NCBI GenBank assembly: GCA_963798325.1
Contig: CAWCSS010000008.1
Location: 1,116,001-1,180,000 of the forward strand
Direction of reading: 5' to 3'
Origin: Solirubrobacter sp963798325
GTDB lineage: Bacteria; Actinomycetota; Thermoleophilia; Solirubrobacterales; Solirubrobacteraceae
DNA length: 64,000 bases
Every line of letters starts with the position of its first letter. The stretch's first letter is position 1. A program made the position numbers and the translations under genes. The notes below the pieces were generated by a model that was given only the letters and a program-made list of their open reading frames with translations, ran no database searches and was not told where the DNA came from. Below are positions 9,403 to 16,323 of this stretch, piece after piece.

Positions 9403-9789
9403 ATGGACGACCTCTATCGCGAGAACATCCTCGAGCACTACAAGCGCCCGCATCATTGGGGGGAGCTCGAGGATCCCGATATGGAGGCCTTCGACACCAA
9501 CCCGCTGTGCGGGGACGAGTTGAAGGTCCAGATCAACGTCGAAGACGGCAAGGTCACCGACGTCGCCTTTTCGGGCCACGGCTGCGCGATCTCCCAGGCC
9601 GCGGCCTCGATGACCTCCGACGAGCTGATCGGCATGGACGCCGACAAGCTGCTCGAGCTCGACAAGGACTTCGTGCTCGAGTTGCTCGGGATCGACATCT
9701 CGGCCACGCGCCTGAAGTGCGCTCTGCTGTCGCTGAAGGTCATCAAGTCCGCGAGCCTGGGGCACGCGGCTTCGTGGGAAACGGCCTGA
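9403..9789 (+). CDS. sufU: Zn-dependent sulfur-transfer protein SufU
   Basis: Accepts persulfide sulfur from SufS in the cytosol. The 128-residue IscU-like protein keeps the three metal-ligand cysteines: NPLCGDE (with the Asp), GHGCAISQA and LKCALLSL. It begins DDLYRENILEHYKRPHHWG, typical of SufU, and lacks the Lys105-type motif of housekeeping IscU. It is somewhat shorter than the Bacillus protein (about 147 residues). It is the last gene of the sufC-S-U block; the next gene downstream is convergent. Confidence 0.95.
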   Translation: MDDLYRENILEHYKRPHHWGELEDPDMEAFDTNPLCGDELKVQINVEDGKVTDVAFSGHGCAISQAAASMTSDELIGMDADKLLELDKDFVLELLGIDISATRLKCALLSLKVIKSASLGHAASWETA

Positions 9790-9793
9790 CGGC

Positions 9794-9916
9794 CTAGCGG
9801 CCGCCCCGGTGTTGCTTCGGCATCTGCCGGGGCATGGGCTTCAAGGCCGGCCGCGGCGCGGCCTTCAAGACGGGTCGCTTCGGCGCCTTTGAAGGCGGCT
9901 TCGGCTGTCGCTGCAT
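9794..9916 (-). CDS. 40-residue Pro/Lys/Arg-rich small protein
   Basis: A short frame reading MQRQPKPPSKAPKRPV, then LKAAPRPALKPMPRQMPKQHRGGR and stop. It has 14 Lys/Arg and 11 Pro and no acidic residue, so it should bind nucleic acid or another polyanion and be disordered. The ATG at 9916 is preceded by AAGGAG seven bases upstream, one of the better Shine-Dalgarno sites in the window, and the frame fills the space between sufU and the next lipoprotein. It ends five bases from the convergent sufU stop. I do not recognise a family. It was judged from the sequence itself and is too short for standard gene callers. Confidence 0.55.
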   Translation of the reverse strand: MQRQPKPPSKAPKRPVLKAAPRPALKPMPRQMPKQHRGGR

Positions 9917-10033
9917 AGAGACGCTCCTTGTGAAAACTTGCCTGAGGTACGACCGGGCGGTGGAGGCGCGTCAGAGAATGATCATGCGCTCGAAGGTACC
10001 GGGCGACCGGCGGGTGCACGGTGCGGCTGGCCG

Positions 10034-10039
10034 TACTCT
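10034..10039 (+). promoter_or_regulatory. -10 box TACTCT, 7 nt before ATG 10047 (leaderless layout)
   Basis: TACTCT at 10034-10039 is followed by exactly seven bases and then the ATG of the lipoprotein gene. The same spacing recurs at several other genes here, which suggests transcription starts at the A of the start codon. No Shine-Dalgarno site is present. Confidence 0.55.
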
Positions 10040-10046
10040 GGGTCGC

Positions 10047-10568
10047 ATGAAGCTCTTCGCACCCGTCCTGCTCATCTGCCTCGCGCTCGCCGGGTGCGGC
10101 GGCGACGACGCCAAGAAGGACGCGGCCTCGACGCCCGCGGCCACCCAGGCCGCGACCGAGGCGCCGAGCGAGGTGGCGTCGTCCGGGTCAGCCGACGAGG
10201 GCGAGGTCACGGCGATGTTCAACGCCTACCTGAAGTCGCTCGTGGACCGCGATTGGGACGCGGCCTGCTCGCACCTCGCGCCCGAGACGACCGAGAAGCT
10301 CAAGGCGAACATCCAGCAGCTCGGGGTCACCGACGTGCCGGACGAGTGCGCGGCTCTGATGGGCCGGCTCTACGCGCAGATCGACAAGGACCCCAACGCC
10401 AAGAAGACGATCGACGACATCGCCGGCACCGCCAAGGTCAAGAGCGTCAAGCTCGACGGCGAGAAGGCGAGCATCACCTGGAGCGCGAAGGTCAACGGCG
10501 TCGACACGCCCGTCACGCAGTCCGCCCGCATGATCGACGGCGAGTGGAAGCTGATCGACGTGAACTGA
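10047..10568 (+). CDS. Predicted lipoprotein with a NTF2-like/DUF4878-type domain
   Basis: A 173-residue exported protein with a lipobox (MKLFAPVLLICLALAGC), a Ser/Ala/Thr/Glu-rich linker (residues 20-50), and a small folded domain opening EVTAMFNAYLKSLVDRDWDAACSHLAPE and closing SARMIDGEWKLIDVN. That pattern, with a short alpha segment then a beta-sheet ending in a W-K-hydrophobic strand, is like SnoaL/DUF4878 lipoproteins. It has two cysteines in the mature domain that could form a disulfide. Function unknown. It appears to be transcribed alone from a leaderless promoter, convergent with the following SDR gene. Confidence 0.8.
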   Translation: MKLFAPVLLICLALAGCGGDDAKKDAASTPAATQAATEAPSEVASSGSADEGEVTAMFNAYLKSLVDRDWDAACSHLAPETTEKLKANIQQLGVTDVPDECAALMGRLYAQIDKDPNAKKTIDDIAGTAKVKSVKLDGEKASITWSAKVNGVDTPVTQSARMIDGEWKLIDVN

Positions 10569-10634
10569 ACGAGTCCGCCGATCGGATCGAGGCCGAGCGC
10601 CGGCGGGTGCGGTGCCCGGCGACGACGCGCCTGA

Positions 10635-11501
10635 TCACCTTCGTCCGATCGCCCGCGCCGCCTCGTCGGCCCCGACTCGCTCCGCCTCGGCGGCGAACGC
10701 CTTCTCGACCGCGGGCATCGACGAGCCGACCAGGCGGTCGGTCAACGGGTTGTCGATCAGCCCGCGCAACAGGAACAGCACGCGCAGGCCCGGCGGGTGA
10801 GAGATCGCACGCGAGCGCTTCTCGATCGAGGCCACGGTGCGGGCGATCGCCGGCTCCAGCGGCCACACCTTGCCGATCGGCCCCGAGGGGCGCTGGCGGG
10901 CCGCGGCGAACACCGGCGAGTGCTCGCCCGCCGCGACCATCGGCGTGTCCAGGAACAGGTAATAGGCGACCTGGACGGTGACGCCGTGGTGACGGACCTC
11001 GATCCGCAGCGAGCGCCCCAGCGCCTCGACCCCCGCCTTCGCCGCCGAGTAGGCACCGAGCCCACCGCTGGGGAGGATCGCCGCCGCGGAGGCGACCATC
11101 AGCACGTGGCCGCGAGCCGAGAGCACGTACGGCAGGCACGCCCGCACCGTCCGCCAGACGCCGAGCAGGTTGACGTCGATCGTGTCCTGCACCGTGTCCG
11201 GTCCGACCAGCCGCAGCGGCCCGCCGGTCGCGATCCCCGCGTTGGCCACACACAGGTCGATCCCGCCGCAGCGCGCCGCCAGCGCGTCCACCGCCGTGGA
11301 CACGGCCGCTGCGTCGCGGACGTCGGCGACCTCCCACTGCGCGCCCGGGAGCGTCGCGGCGACAGCCTCCAACCGCGGGCCGTCGACGTCGATCAGCGCC
11401 GGCCGCATCCCGCGCGCCGCGAGTTGCCTGGCGAGCTCGGCGCCGATGCCCGAACCCGCTCCCGTGATCAGCGCCACGCGCCCGTCGAGATTCCACGCCA
11501 T
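10635..11501 (-). CDS. Short-chain dehydrogenase/reductase (classical SDR)
   Basis: A 288-residue NAD(P)-dependent oxidoreductase. It shows the cofactor motif TGAGSGIG (about residues 13-20), the NAG motif CVANAGIA, the catalytic Ser in VASAAAI and the YSAAK active site. The C-terminal extension after VAYYLFLDTPM, including LRVLFLLRGLIDNPLTDRL, is hydrophobic and is seen in SDRs that act on lipophilic substrates; the substrate is unknown. ATG 11501 (MAWNLDGRVALITG) is chosen because TAGCGT lies exactly seven bases upstream in the leaderless layout; a further ATG at 11531 is not supported. Confidence 0.87.
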   Translation of the reverse strand: MAWNLDGRVALITGAGSGIGAELARQLAARGMRPALIDVDGPRLEAVAATLPGAQWEVADVRDAAAVSTAVDALAARCGGIDLCVANAGIATGGPLRLVGPDTVQDTIDVNLLGVWRTVRACLPYVLSARGHVLMVASAAAILPSGGLGAYSAAKAGVEALGRSLRIEVRHHGVTVQVAYYLFLDTPMVAAGEHSPVFAAARQRPSGPIGKVWPLEPAIARTVASIEKRSRAISHPPGLRVLFLLRGLIDNPLTDRLVGSSMPAVEKAFAAEAERVGADEAARAIGRR

Positions 11502-11508
11502 CGCGGCA

Positions 11509-11514
11509 ACGCTA
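11509..11514 (-). promoter_or_regulatory. -10 box TAGCGT, 7 nt before the SDR start at 11501
   Basis: On the minus strand TAGCGT is followed by seven bases and then ATG 11501. It helps decide the SDR start and forms a divergent pair with the TAGGGT box at 11542. Confidence 0.5.
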
Positions 11515-11541
11515 CCGAGGCATTGCGCCACAGGTCTCGGG

Positions 11542-11547
11542 TAGGGT
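11542..11547 (+). promoter_or_regulatory. -10 box TAGGGT, 7 nt before ATG 11555
   Basis: TAGGGT, seven bases (TTCTCTC), ATG. It has the same spacing as the other leaderless sites and no Shine-Dalgarno sequence. Confidence 0.55.
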
Positions 11548-11554
11548 TTCTCTC

Positions 11555-12001
11555 ATGAGTACGAGCGGGCCGGAGGACGACGAGCAACAACCACCGCAGT
11601 GGCAGCAGCCGCAATGGCAGCAGCCACAGGATCAGCCTTCGTGGCAGCAACCGCAGCAGGATCAGCCCTCGTGGCAGCAGCCCCAGCAGGACCAATGGGG
11701 ACAGCAGCAACAGCCGCAATGGGGCAGCCAGCAGCAGCAATGGGGCGCGGCGCCCTCCACGCCGGGTTCGGCCACCGCGGCGCTCATCCTCGGGATCTGC
11801 GCGCTCGTCATCTGCCCGCTGATCTGCGGTCCGCTGGCGATCGTCTACGGCAACAAGGCCAAGAACGAGATCAACTCGTCCAACGGCAGCCTCGGCGGCG
11901 GCGGGCTCGCCACCGCGGGCATCGTCCTGGGCTGGATCGGCGTGGCCTGGGCCGTGATCGTGATCCTCTTCGTCATCGCCGCCATCGCGGGCAGCAACTA
12001 G
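11555..12001 (+). CDS. DUF4190-type membrane protein with Gln/Trp/Pro-repeat head
   Basis: A 148-residue protein. The first 65 residues are a low-complexity cytoplasmic head built of WQQPQ-like repeats (PQWQQPQ, PSWQQPQQDQ twice, then WGQQQQPQW). Two transmembrane helices follow (ATAALILGICALVICPLICG and TAGIVLGWIGVAWAVIVILF) around a short basic loop YGNKAKNEINSS, the arrangement of DUF4190 proteins. Function is unknown; similar proteins in actinobacteria often sit at the cell envelope. It is preceded by a leaderless-type promoter and converges on the DUF2752 gene, four bases away. Confidence 0.82.
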   Translation: MSTSGPEDDEQQPPQWQQPQWQQPQDQPSWQQPQQDQPSWQQPQQDQWGQQQQPQWGSQQQQWGAAPSTPGSATAALILGICALVICPLICGPLAIVYGNKAKNEINSSNGSLGGGGLATAGIVLGWIGVAWAVIVILFVIAAIAGSN

Positions 12002-12005
12002 CTCG

Positions 12006-12398
12006 CTAGGTCGGCGGGGCGATGGTCGCGCGCTCGGCGAGCGCGTAGGCCCAGCCGAGCCCGCCGAGCGCGAACAACGTGATCATCGCGCGCTGCGGGG
12101 TGCGCATCAGCGCGTCCAGGAAGCCCCGTCCGCGCAGCAGCACGACCGCGCCGGCGAGGATCATCAGCACCGCGATCAGCACCCAGAACGCGTTGTAGTT
12201 CAGAAAGCCGGAGTCCCCGCGCGCGGCCCACGCGAAGGCCCGCGTCCCGCCGCACAACGGGCACGGCAGCCCGGTCAGCGTCCGGAACGGGCACGGCGGC
12301 ATGAACGCCACGCCGTCACGCGTCGCCAGCGCTCCGACCGCGAACGGCAGACAGCCGGCGGCCACCAGGCCCAGTCCTTCACGCGTCGCGGCACGCAT
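12006..12398 (-). CDS. DUF2752 integral membrane protein
   Basis: A 130-residue membrane protein with the DUF2752 signature PCPFRTLTGLPCPLCGGTRA, in which paired Pro-Cys motifs follow the first membrane helix, then two more helices (FWVLIAVLMILAGAVVLL and ALGGLGWAYAL). The cysteine-rich motif may bind metal or form disulfides; no function is established. I use ATG 12398 (MRAATREG); an in-frame ATG at 12443 would add 15 Arg-rich residues. It ends against the convergent DUF4190 gene. Confidence 0.82.
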   Translation of the reverse strand: MRAATREGLGLVAAGCLPFAVGALATRDGVAFMPPCPFRTLTGLPCPLCGGTRAFAWAARGDSGFLNYNAFWVLIAVLMILAGAVVLLRGRGFLDALMRTPQRAMITLFALGGLGWAYALAERATIAPPT

Positions 12399-12455
12399 CC
12401 GCACTCCAGTGTGCCGCACCCGCGTGCGGCCCGACGCATTCACGGCTACGCCACG

Positions 12456-13238
12456 TCAGGCGGCCCGGCCATTCGCCGACCGGCTCCTCGCCGCCTCCAC
12501 GAGCGCGGCGAACAGCCGCGGGTGCGGGCCGCCGTCGAGCGTCTCGGCGTGCCACTGGATGCCGAAGACGAGTTGCTCGCCCTCGCTCTCGATCCCCTCG
12601 ACCGTGCCGTCCGGCGCCCAGGCCACCGCTCGCAGCCCGGAGCCGAGCCGGTCGACGGCCTGGTGGTGGAACGAGTTGACCCGTGAGGATTCGGTGCCGA
12701 GGATGCGCCCCAGCCGGCTTGCGCCGTCCACGAACACCGAGTGCGTCTCCTCCCAGCCCGGGGCGGTCTGGCGATGGTCGACGGAGTGGTCGGTGATCGC
12801 CGGCAGGTGCTGGTGCAGCGTCCCGCCGCGGGAGACGTTGAGCGCCTGCGCGCCGCGGCAGATGCCGAAGATGGGCAGGCCCATGGAATCCGCGACCTTC
12901 GCCACCTCGAGTTCGAAGACGTCGAGTGCCGGCTCGGTCGGGCCCAGTTCCGGCGCCGGCGCGGCGCCGTAGGCGTGGGGATCGAGGTCCGGGCCGCCGC
13001 TCAGGCACACGCCCATCAGCGGCGCCAGCAGTTCCGGGACGAACTCGATGGCCAGCGGCGGAAGCACGATCGGCACCGCGCCGGCCCGCGCGAGCGCGCG
13101 CACGTAGGGCATCCCGAGCGCCATCTCGTGCTGCGGCGGCTCGCCCTCCGGCAGCGGCCGCGTGCGCTCCGCCCGCCGGACCTCGGACGTCGTCACCCCC
13201 ACCAGCGGTCGCCTTTGCATCCGCGAGAAGGTACTCAT
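12456..13238 (-). CDS. Class I glutamine amidotransferase, gamma-glutamyl-GABA hydrolase type (peptidase C26)
   Basis: A 260-residue cytosolic hydrolase of the PuuD family, which cleaves gamma-glutamyl amides such as gamma-Glu-GABA in polyamine breakdown. The nucleophile elbow is GICRGAQALN; the catalytic His-Glu pair is GIQWHAE; SGGPDLDP and NSFHHQAV are also family motifs. No other polyamine gene is nearby, so the substrate is open. It diverges from the Rieske-sufB-sufD operon across a 42-base gap holding an inverted repeat. A downstream ATG at 13220 is an alternative start; neither has a clear Shine-Dalgarno site. Confidence 0.9.
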   Translation of the reverse strand: MSTFSRMQRRPLVGVTTSEVRRAERTRPLPEGEPPQHEMALGMPYVRALARAGAVPIVLPPLAIEFVPELLAPLMGVCLSGGPDLDPHAYGAAPAPELGPTEPALDVFELEVAKVADSMGLPIFGICRGAQALNVSRGGTLHQHLPAITDHSVDHRQTAPGWEETHSVFVDGASRLGRILGTESSRVNSFHHQAVDRLGSGLRAVAWAPDGTVEGIESEGEQLVFGIQWHAETLDGGPHPRLFAALVEAARSRSANGRAA

Positions 13239-13248
13239 CAGGCCGGTC

Positions 13249-13263
13249 GGTAGAATCCCTACC
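13249..13263 (+). promoter_or_regulatory. Inverted repeat over the -10 box of the Rieske-sufBD promoter
   Basis: GGTAG, five bases, CTACC. The left arm and spacer contain TAGAAT (13251-13256), a good -10 box placed 24 bases before the GTG at 13281. The repeat could be an operator for the Rrf2 protein or for the divergent amidotransferase gene; it does not match the published IscR type 1 consensus. Confidence 0.4.
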
Positions 13264-13280
13264 TCCGGAATCGGTATTAC

Positions 13281-13597
13281 GTGAGTCCTCTGATCGACAT
13301 CTGCCCGCTGGACGAGCTCCCCCTGGGGGAAAGCGCCTCGTGGAGTACGAAGATCTCGAGATCGGCGTCATCAATTGTCGCGGCGAGATCTTCGCCATCG
13401 AGGATCGGTGCTCGCATGACGACGGCGAGCTCGTCGACGGCGAGCTCGACGATGAGGACTGTGCGATCGAATGTCCCCGGCACGGGTCGCGGTTTGACCT
13501 GCGGACCGGGAAGCCCCTGAACCTGCCTGCGTACGTGCCCGTCGACACCTTTCCGGTGGTCGTCGAGGACGGCGTGATTCGAGTGGAGGTCGACTGA
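13281..13597 (+). CDS. Rieske-type [2Fe-2S] ferredoxin of the suf operon (frameshifted in this sequence)
   Basis: A small Rieske protein of about 105 residues. The cluster ligands are CSH in EDRCSHDDG and CPRH in ECPRHGSRFD (Cys-His and Cys-His). The first 16 codons (SPLIDICPLDELP) are in one frame and the rest (GGKRLVEYEDLEIGVINCRG onward) in another. The switch falls in a CCCCC run at about 13318-13323, where one more C would give LPPGGKRL, the usual family sequence. A homopolymer indel is the simplest explanation. In actinobacterial suf clusters a Rieske ferredoxin often accompanies SufB/SufD and is thought to pass electrons in assembly. sufB starts four bases after its stop. Confidence 0.85.
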
Positions 13598-13601
13598 CCT
13601 G

Positions 13602-15038
13602 ATGGCTACTCCCGAGGTGATCGCCGAGCAGCAGGCGCTGGCCGGCATCAACGATGATTACGAGACGAAGTTCGGCTTTCACGACCCGGAGACGGGTTAT
13701 GCCTTCAAGGCCCCCAAGGGCCTGACGAAGGGCCTGGTCGAGCAGATCTCGGAGTTCAAGAACGAGCCGCAGTGGATGCGCGACTTCCGCCTGAAGGCGC
13801 TCGAGCACTTCCTCTCGCGCCCCCAGCCGACGTGGGGCTCGCCCATGCTGGCCGAAGTCGACTACGACAACATCCACTACTTCGTGCGCGCGTCGGAGAA
13901 GTCCTCGCGCACGTGGGATGACGTCCCCGACGACATCAAGAAGACCTTCGACCGGCTCGGCATCCCCGAGGCCGAGCGCAAGTTCCTCTCCGGCGTCGGC
14001 GCGCAGTACGAGTCCGAGGTCGTCTATCACCAGGTCCGCGAGGATCTGGAGAAGCAGGGCGTCATCTTCATGGACATGGACTCGGGGCTGCGTGAGCACG
14101 AGGACCTGGTCCGCGAGTACTTCGCGTCGATCATCCCGGCCAACGACAACAAGCTCGCCGCGCTGAACTCGGCGGTCTGGTCGGGCGGGTCGTTCGTCTA
14201 CGTGCCCAAGGGCGTGCACGTCGAGATGCCGCTGCAGGCCTATTTCCGGATCAACACCGAGAACATGGGCCAGTTCGAGCGCACGCTGATCATCGCCGAC
14301 GAGGGCTCCTACGTGCACTACGTCGAGGGCTGCACCGCCCCGGTGTGGAGCTCGGATTCGCTGCACTCCGCGGTCGTCGAGCTGATCGCCAAGCCGGGCG
14401 CGCGGATCCGCTACACGACGGTCCAGAACTGGTCGCAGAACGTCTACAACCTCGTCACCAAGCGCGCGATCGCCGAGACCGACGCGACGGTCGAGTGGGT
14501 CGACTGCAACCTCGGCTCCAAGCTGACGATGAAGTACCCGTCCGTCTACCTGACGGGCGAGCGGGCGCACGGCGAGGTGCTGAGCATCGCCTTCGCGGGC
14601 AAGGGCCAGCACCAGGACGCGGGCGCCAAGATCGTCCACGCCGCGCCGAACACGACGTCGAACATCTTCGCCAAGTCGATCTCCAAGGACGGCGGCCGCA
14701 GCTCCTACCGCGGCCTGCTCGAGGTCGCCAAGGGCGCGCACGGCTCCAAGTCCAAGGTCGTCTGCGACGCGCTGCTGCTCGACGAGCACTCGCGCAGCGA
14801 CACCTACCCGACGATCCGCATCGGCGAGGACGACGTGGACGTCGGACACGAGGCCTCGGTGTCCAAGATCGGCGAGGAGCAGCTCTTCTACCTGATGAGC
14901 CGCGGCATCCCCGAGGACGAGGCCGGCAAGCTGATCGTCAACGGCTTCATCGAGCCGATCGTCAAGGAGCTGCCGATGGAGTACGCGGTCGAGATGAACC
15001 GCCTCATCGAGCTCCAGATGGAGGGCTCCATTGGCTGA
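13602..15038 (+). CDS. sufB: Fe-S scaffold protein SufB
   Basis: The core scaffold subunit of the SufBCD complex, 478 residues, normal length. It opens INDDYETKFGFHDPETGYAF and closes with the conserved FIEPIVKELPMEYAVEMNRL tail. The typical SufB region GCTAPVWSSDSLHSAVVEL, where cluster and sulfur-tunnel residues lie, and the His/Glu-rich SGVGAQYESEVVYH segment are intact. It begins four bases after the Rieske stop and overlaps sufD by eight bases, so Rieske-sufB-sufD form one operon separate from sufC-S-U. Confidence 0.97.
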   Translation: MATPEVIAEQQALAGINDDYETKFGFHDPETGYAFKAPKGLTKGLVEQISEFKNEPQWMRDFRLKALEHFLSRPQPTWGSPMLAEVDYDNIHYFVRASEKSSRTWDDVPDDIKKTFDRLGIPEAERKFLSGVGAQYESEVVYHQVREDLEKQGVIFMDMDSGLREHEDLVREYFASIIPANDNKLAALNSAVWSGGSFVYVPKGVHVEMPLQAYFRINTENMGQFERTLIIADEGSYVHYVEGCTAPVWSSDSLHSAVVELIAKPGARIRYTTVQNWSQNVYNLVTKRAIAETDATVEWVDCNLGSKLTMKYPSVYLTGERAHGEVLSIAFAGKGQHQDAGAKIVHAAPNTTSNIFAKSISKDGGRSSYRGLLEVAKGAHGSKSKVVCDALLLDEHSRSDTYPTIRIGEDDVDVGHEASVSKIGEEQLFYLMSRGIPEDEAGKLIVNGFIEPIVKELPMEYAVEMNRLIELQMEGSIG

Positions 15039-16299
15039 GTTGGCCGCCGTCCGCGAGCCCCAGTGGCTGAAGGAGCGCCGCGGCGACGCGGCGCGCCGCG
15101 CCGCCGAGCTCGACGTTCCCCGCTTCAAGGGCAAGGCGGGATGGGAGTTCACGGACATCTCCAAGCTCGACCTGGCGACGTTCACCGCCGCCGCGCCCGG
15201 CGAGGGTGATGCGGGCGCTGTGGATCGCGTCGAGACGCTGCTCGAGGCGCCCGAGGGGGCGCACCATCTCGGGCAGGTCGACGGCCGGATCATCGATGGC
15301 GGCGACGCGCCGGACGAGGTGCTCGTCCTGCCGCTGACGCTCGCCTGCGAGACCCACGCGGACCTCGTGCACGAGCACTTCGGCACGGTCGTCGATGCCT
15401 CCCAGAACGTCTTCACGACGCTCAACGACGCCGGCTGGACCGGCGGCGCGTTCGTCTACGTGCCGCGCAACGTGCGCGTCGAGGCGCCGATCGTGCTGAC
15501 CGCGATCACCGACGCCGAGAAGGTCGCGCTGCACCGCCGCGTGCTGATCGTCCTCGAAGAGGGCGCCGAGGCCGAGGTCTGGGAGCAGCACCTGTCCGGC
15601 TCCACCGACGCCGAGACGCTGCTCACGTCGATCGTCGAACTGCGCGTCGGCCAGAACGCCAAGCTGCGCTTCGTCGGCGCCCAGGACATGAACGAGAAGT
15701 CGTGGGTGTTCGGCTCCCAGCGCGCCGAGGTCGCCCGCGACGGGCACCTCGACTGGGTGACGGTGGGCTTCGGCTCGGGCAACGGCAAGGTGTTCACCGA
15801 GACGCTGCTGGCGGGCGAGGGCTCGCACGCCAAGGTCACCGGCGCCTACGCCCCGCACGGGCGCCAGCACGTGGACTTCCACACGCTGCAGGAGCACGGC
15901 GCGGCCAACACGACGTCGGACCTGGCCTTCCGCGGCATCCTCGCCGATCGCTCGAGCGCCGTCTGGCGCGGGATGATCAAGGTCGACCCGGGCGCCCAGC
16001 AGACGGACGCCTTCCAGGAGTGCCGCAACCTGCTGCTGTCCAAGAAGGCGCACGCGGACGCGATCCCGGGCCTGGAGATCCTGGCCAACGACGTCCGCTG
16101 CACGCACGCCGCGGCGATCGCCCAGATCGACCCGGAGCAGGTCTTCTACCTGCGCTCGCGCGGGCTGGACGCGGCGCACTCCAAGCGGCTCGTGATCGAA
16201 GGCTTCATGGCCGAGCTGGTCGCGCGCTTCGAAGAGGGCCCGATCCGCGAGGCGATGGCCGGCGCCTTGGACCGGCGCCTGGCCGTTCTGCTGGATTGA
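15031..16299 (+). CDS. sufD: Fe-S scaffold partner SufD
   Basis: The 422-residue partner that forms a heterodimer with SufB and docks SufC. It has the SufB/D core beta-helix with HVDFHTLQEHGAANTTSDL and the C-terminal QVFYLRSRGLDAAHSKRLVI motif. Conserved Cys/His near the end (LANDVRCTHAAAIAQID) match the SufD residue pair facing SufB. The start is a TTG at 15031 inside sufB, preceded by GGAGGG with five bases of spacing, which sets both start codon and translational coupling. Confidence 0.95.
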   Translation: MAELAAVREPQWLKERRGDAARRAAELDVPRFKGKAGWEFTDISKLDLATFTAAAPGEGDAGAVDRVETLLEAPEGAHHLGQVDGRIIDGGDAPDEVLVLPLTLACETHADLVHEHFGTVVDASQNVFTTLNDAGWTGGAFVYVPRNVRVEAPIVLTAITDAEKVALHRRVLIVLEEGAEAEVWEQHLSGSTDAETLLTSIVELRVGQNAKLRFVGAQDMNEKSWVFGSQRAEVARDGHLDWVTVGFGSGNGKVFTETLLAGEGSHAKVTGAYAPHGRQHVDFHTLQEHGAANTTSDLAFRGILADRSSAVWRGMIKVDPGAQQTDAFQECRNLLLSKKAHADAIPGLEILANDVRCTHAAAIAQIDPEQVFYLRSRGLDAAHSKRLVIEGFMAELVARFEEGPIREAMAGALDRRLAVLLD

Positions 16300-16323
16300 G
16301 GCGGGCATCCCGTCCGCTCAGCA

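Noticed and set aside
13249..13263. Classical IscR binding site
   Set aside because: Arms are only five bases and do not match either published IscR consensus; kept only as a generic dyad.
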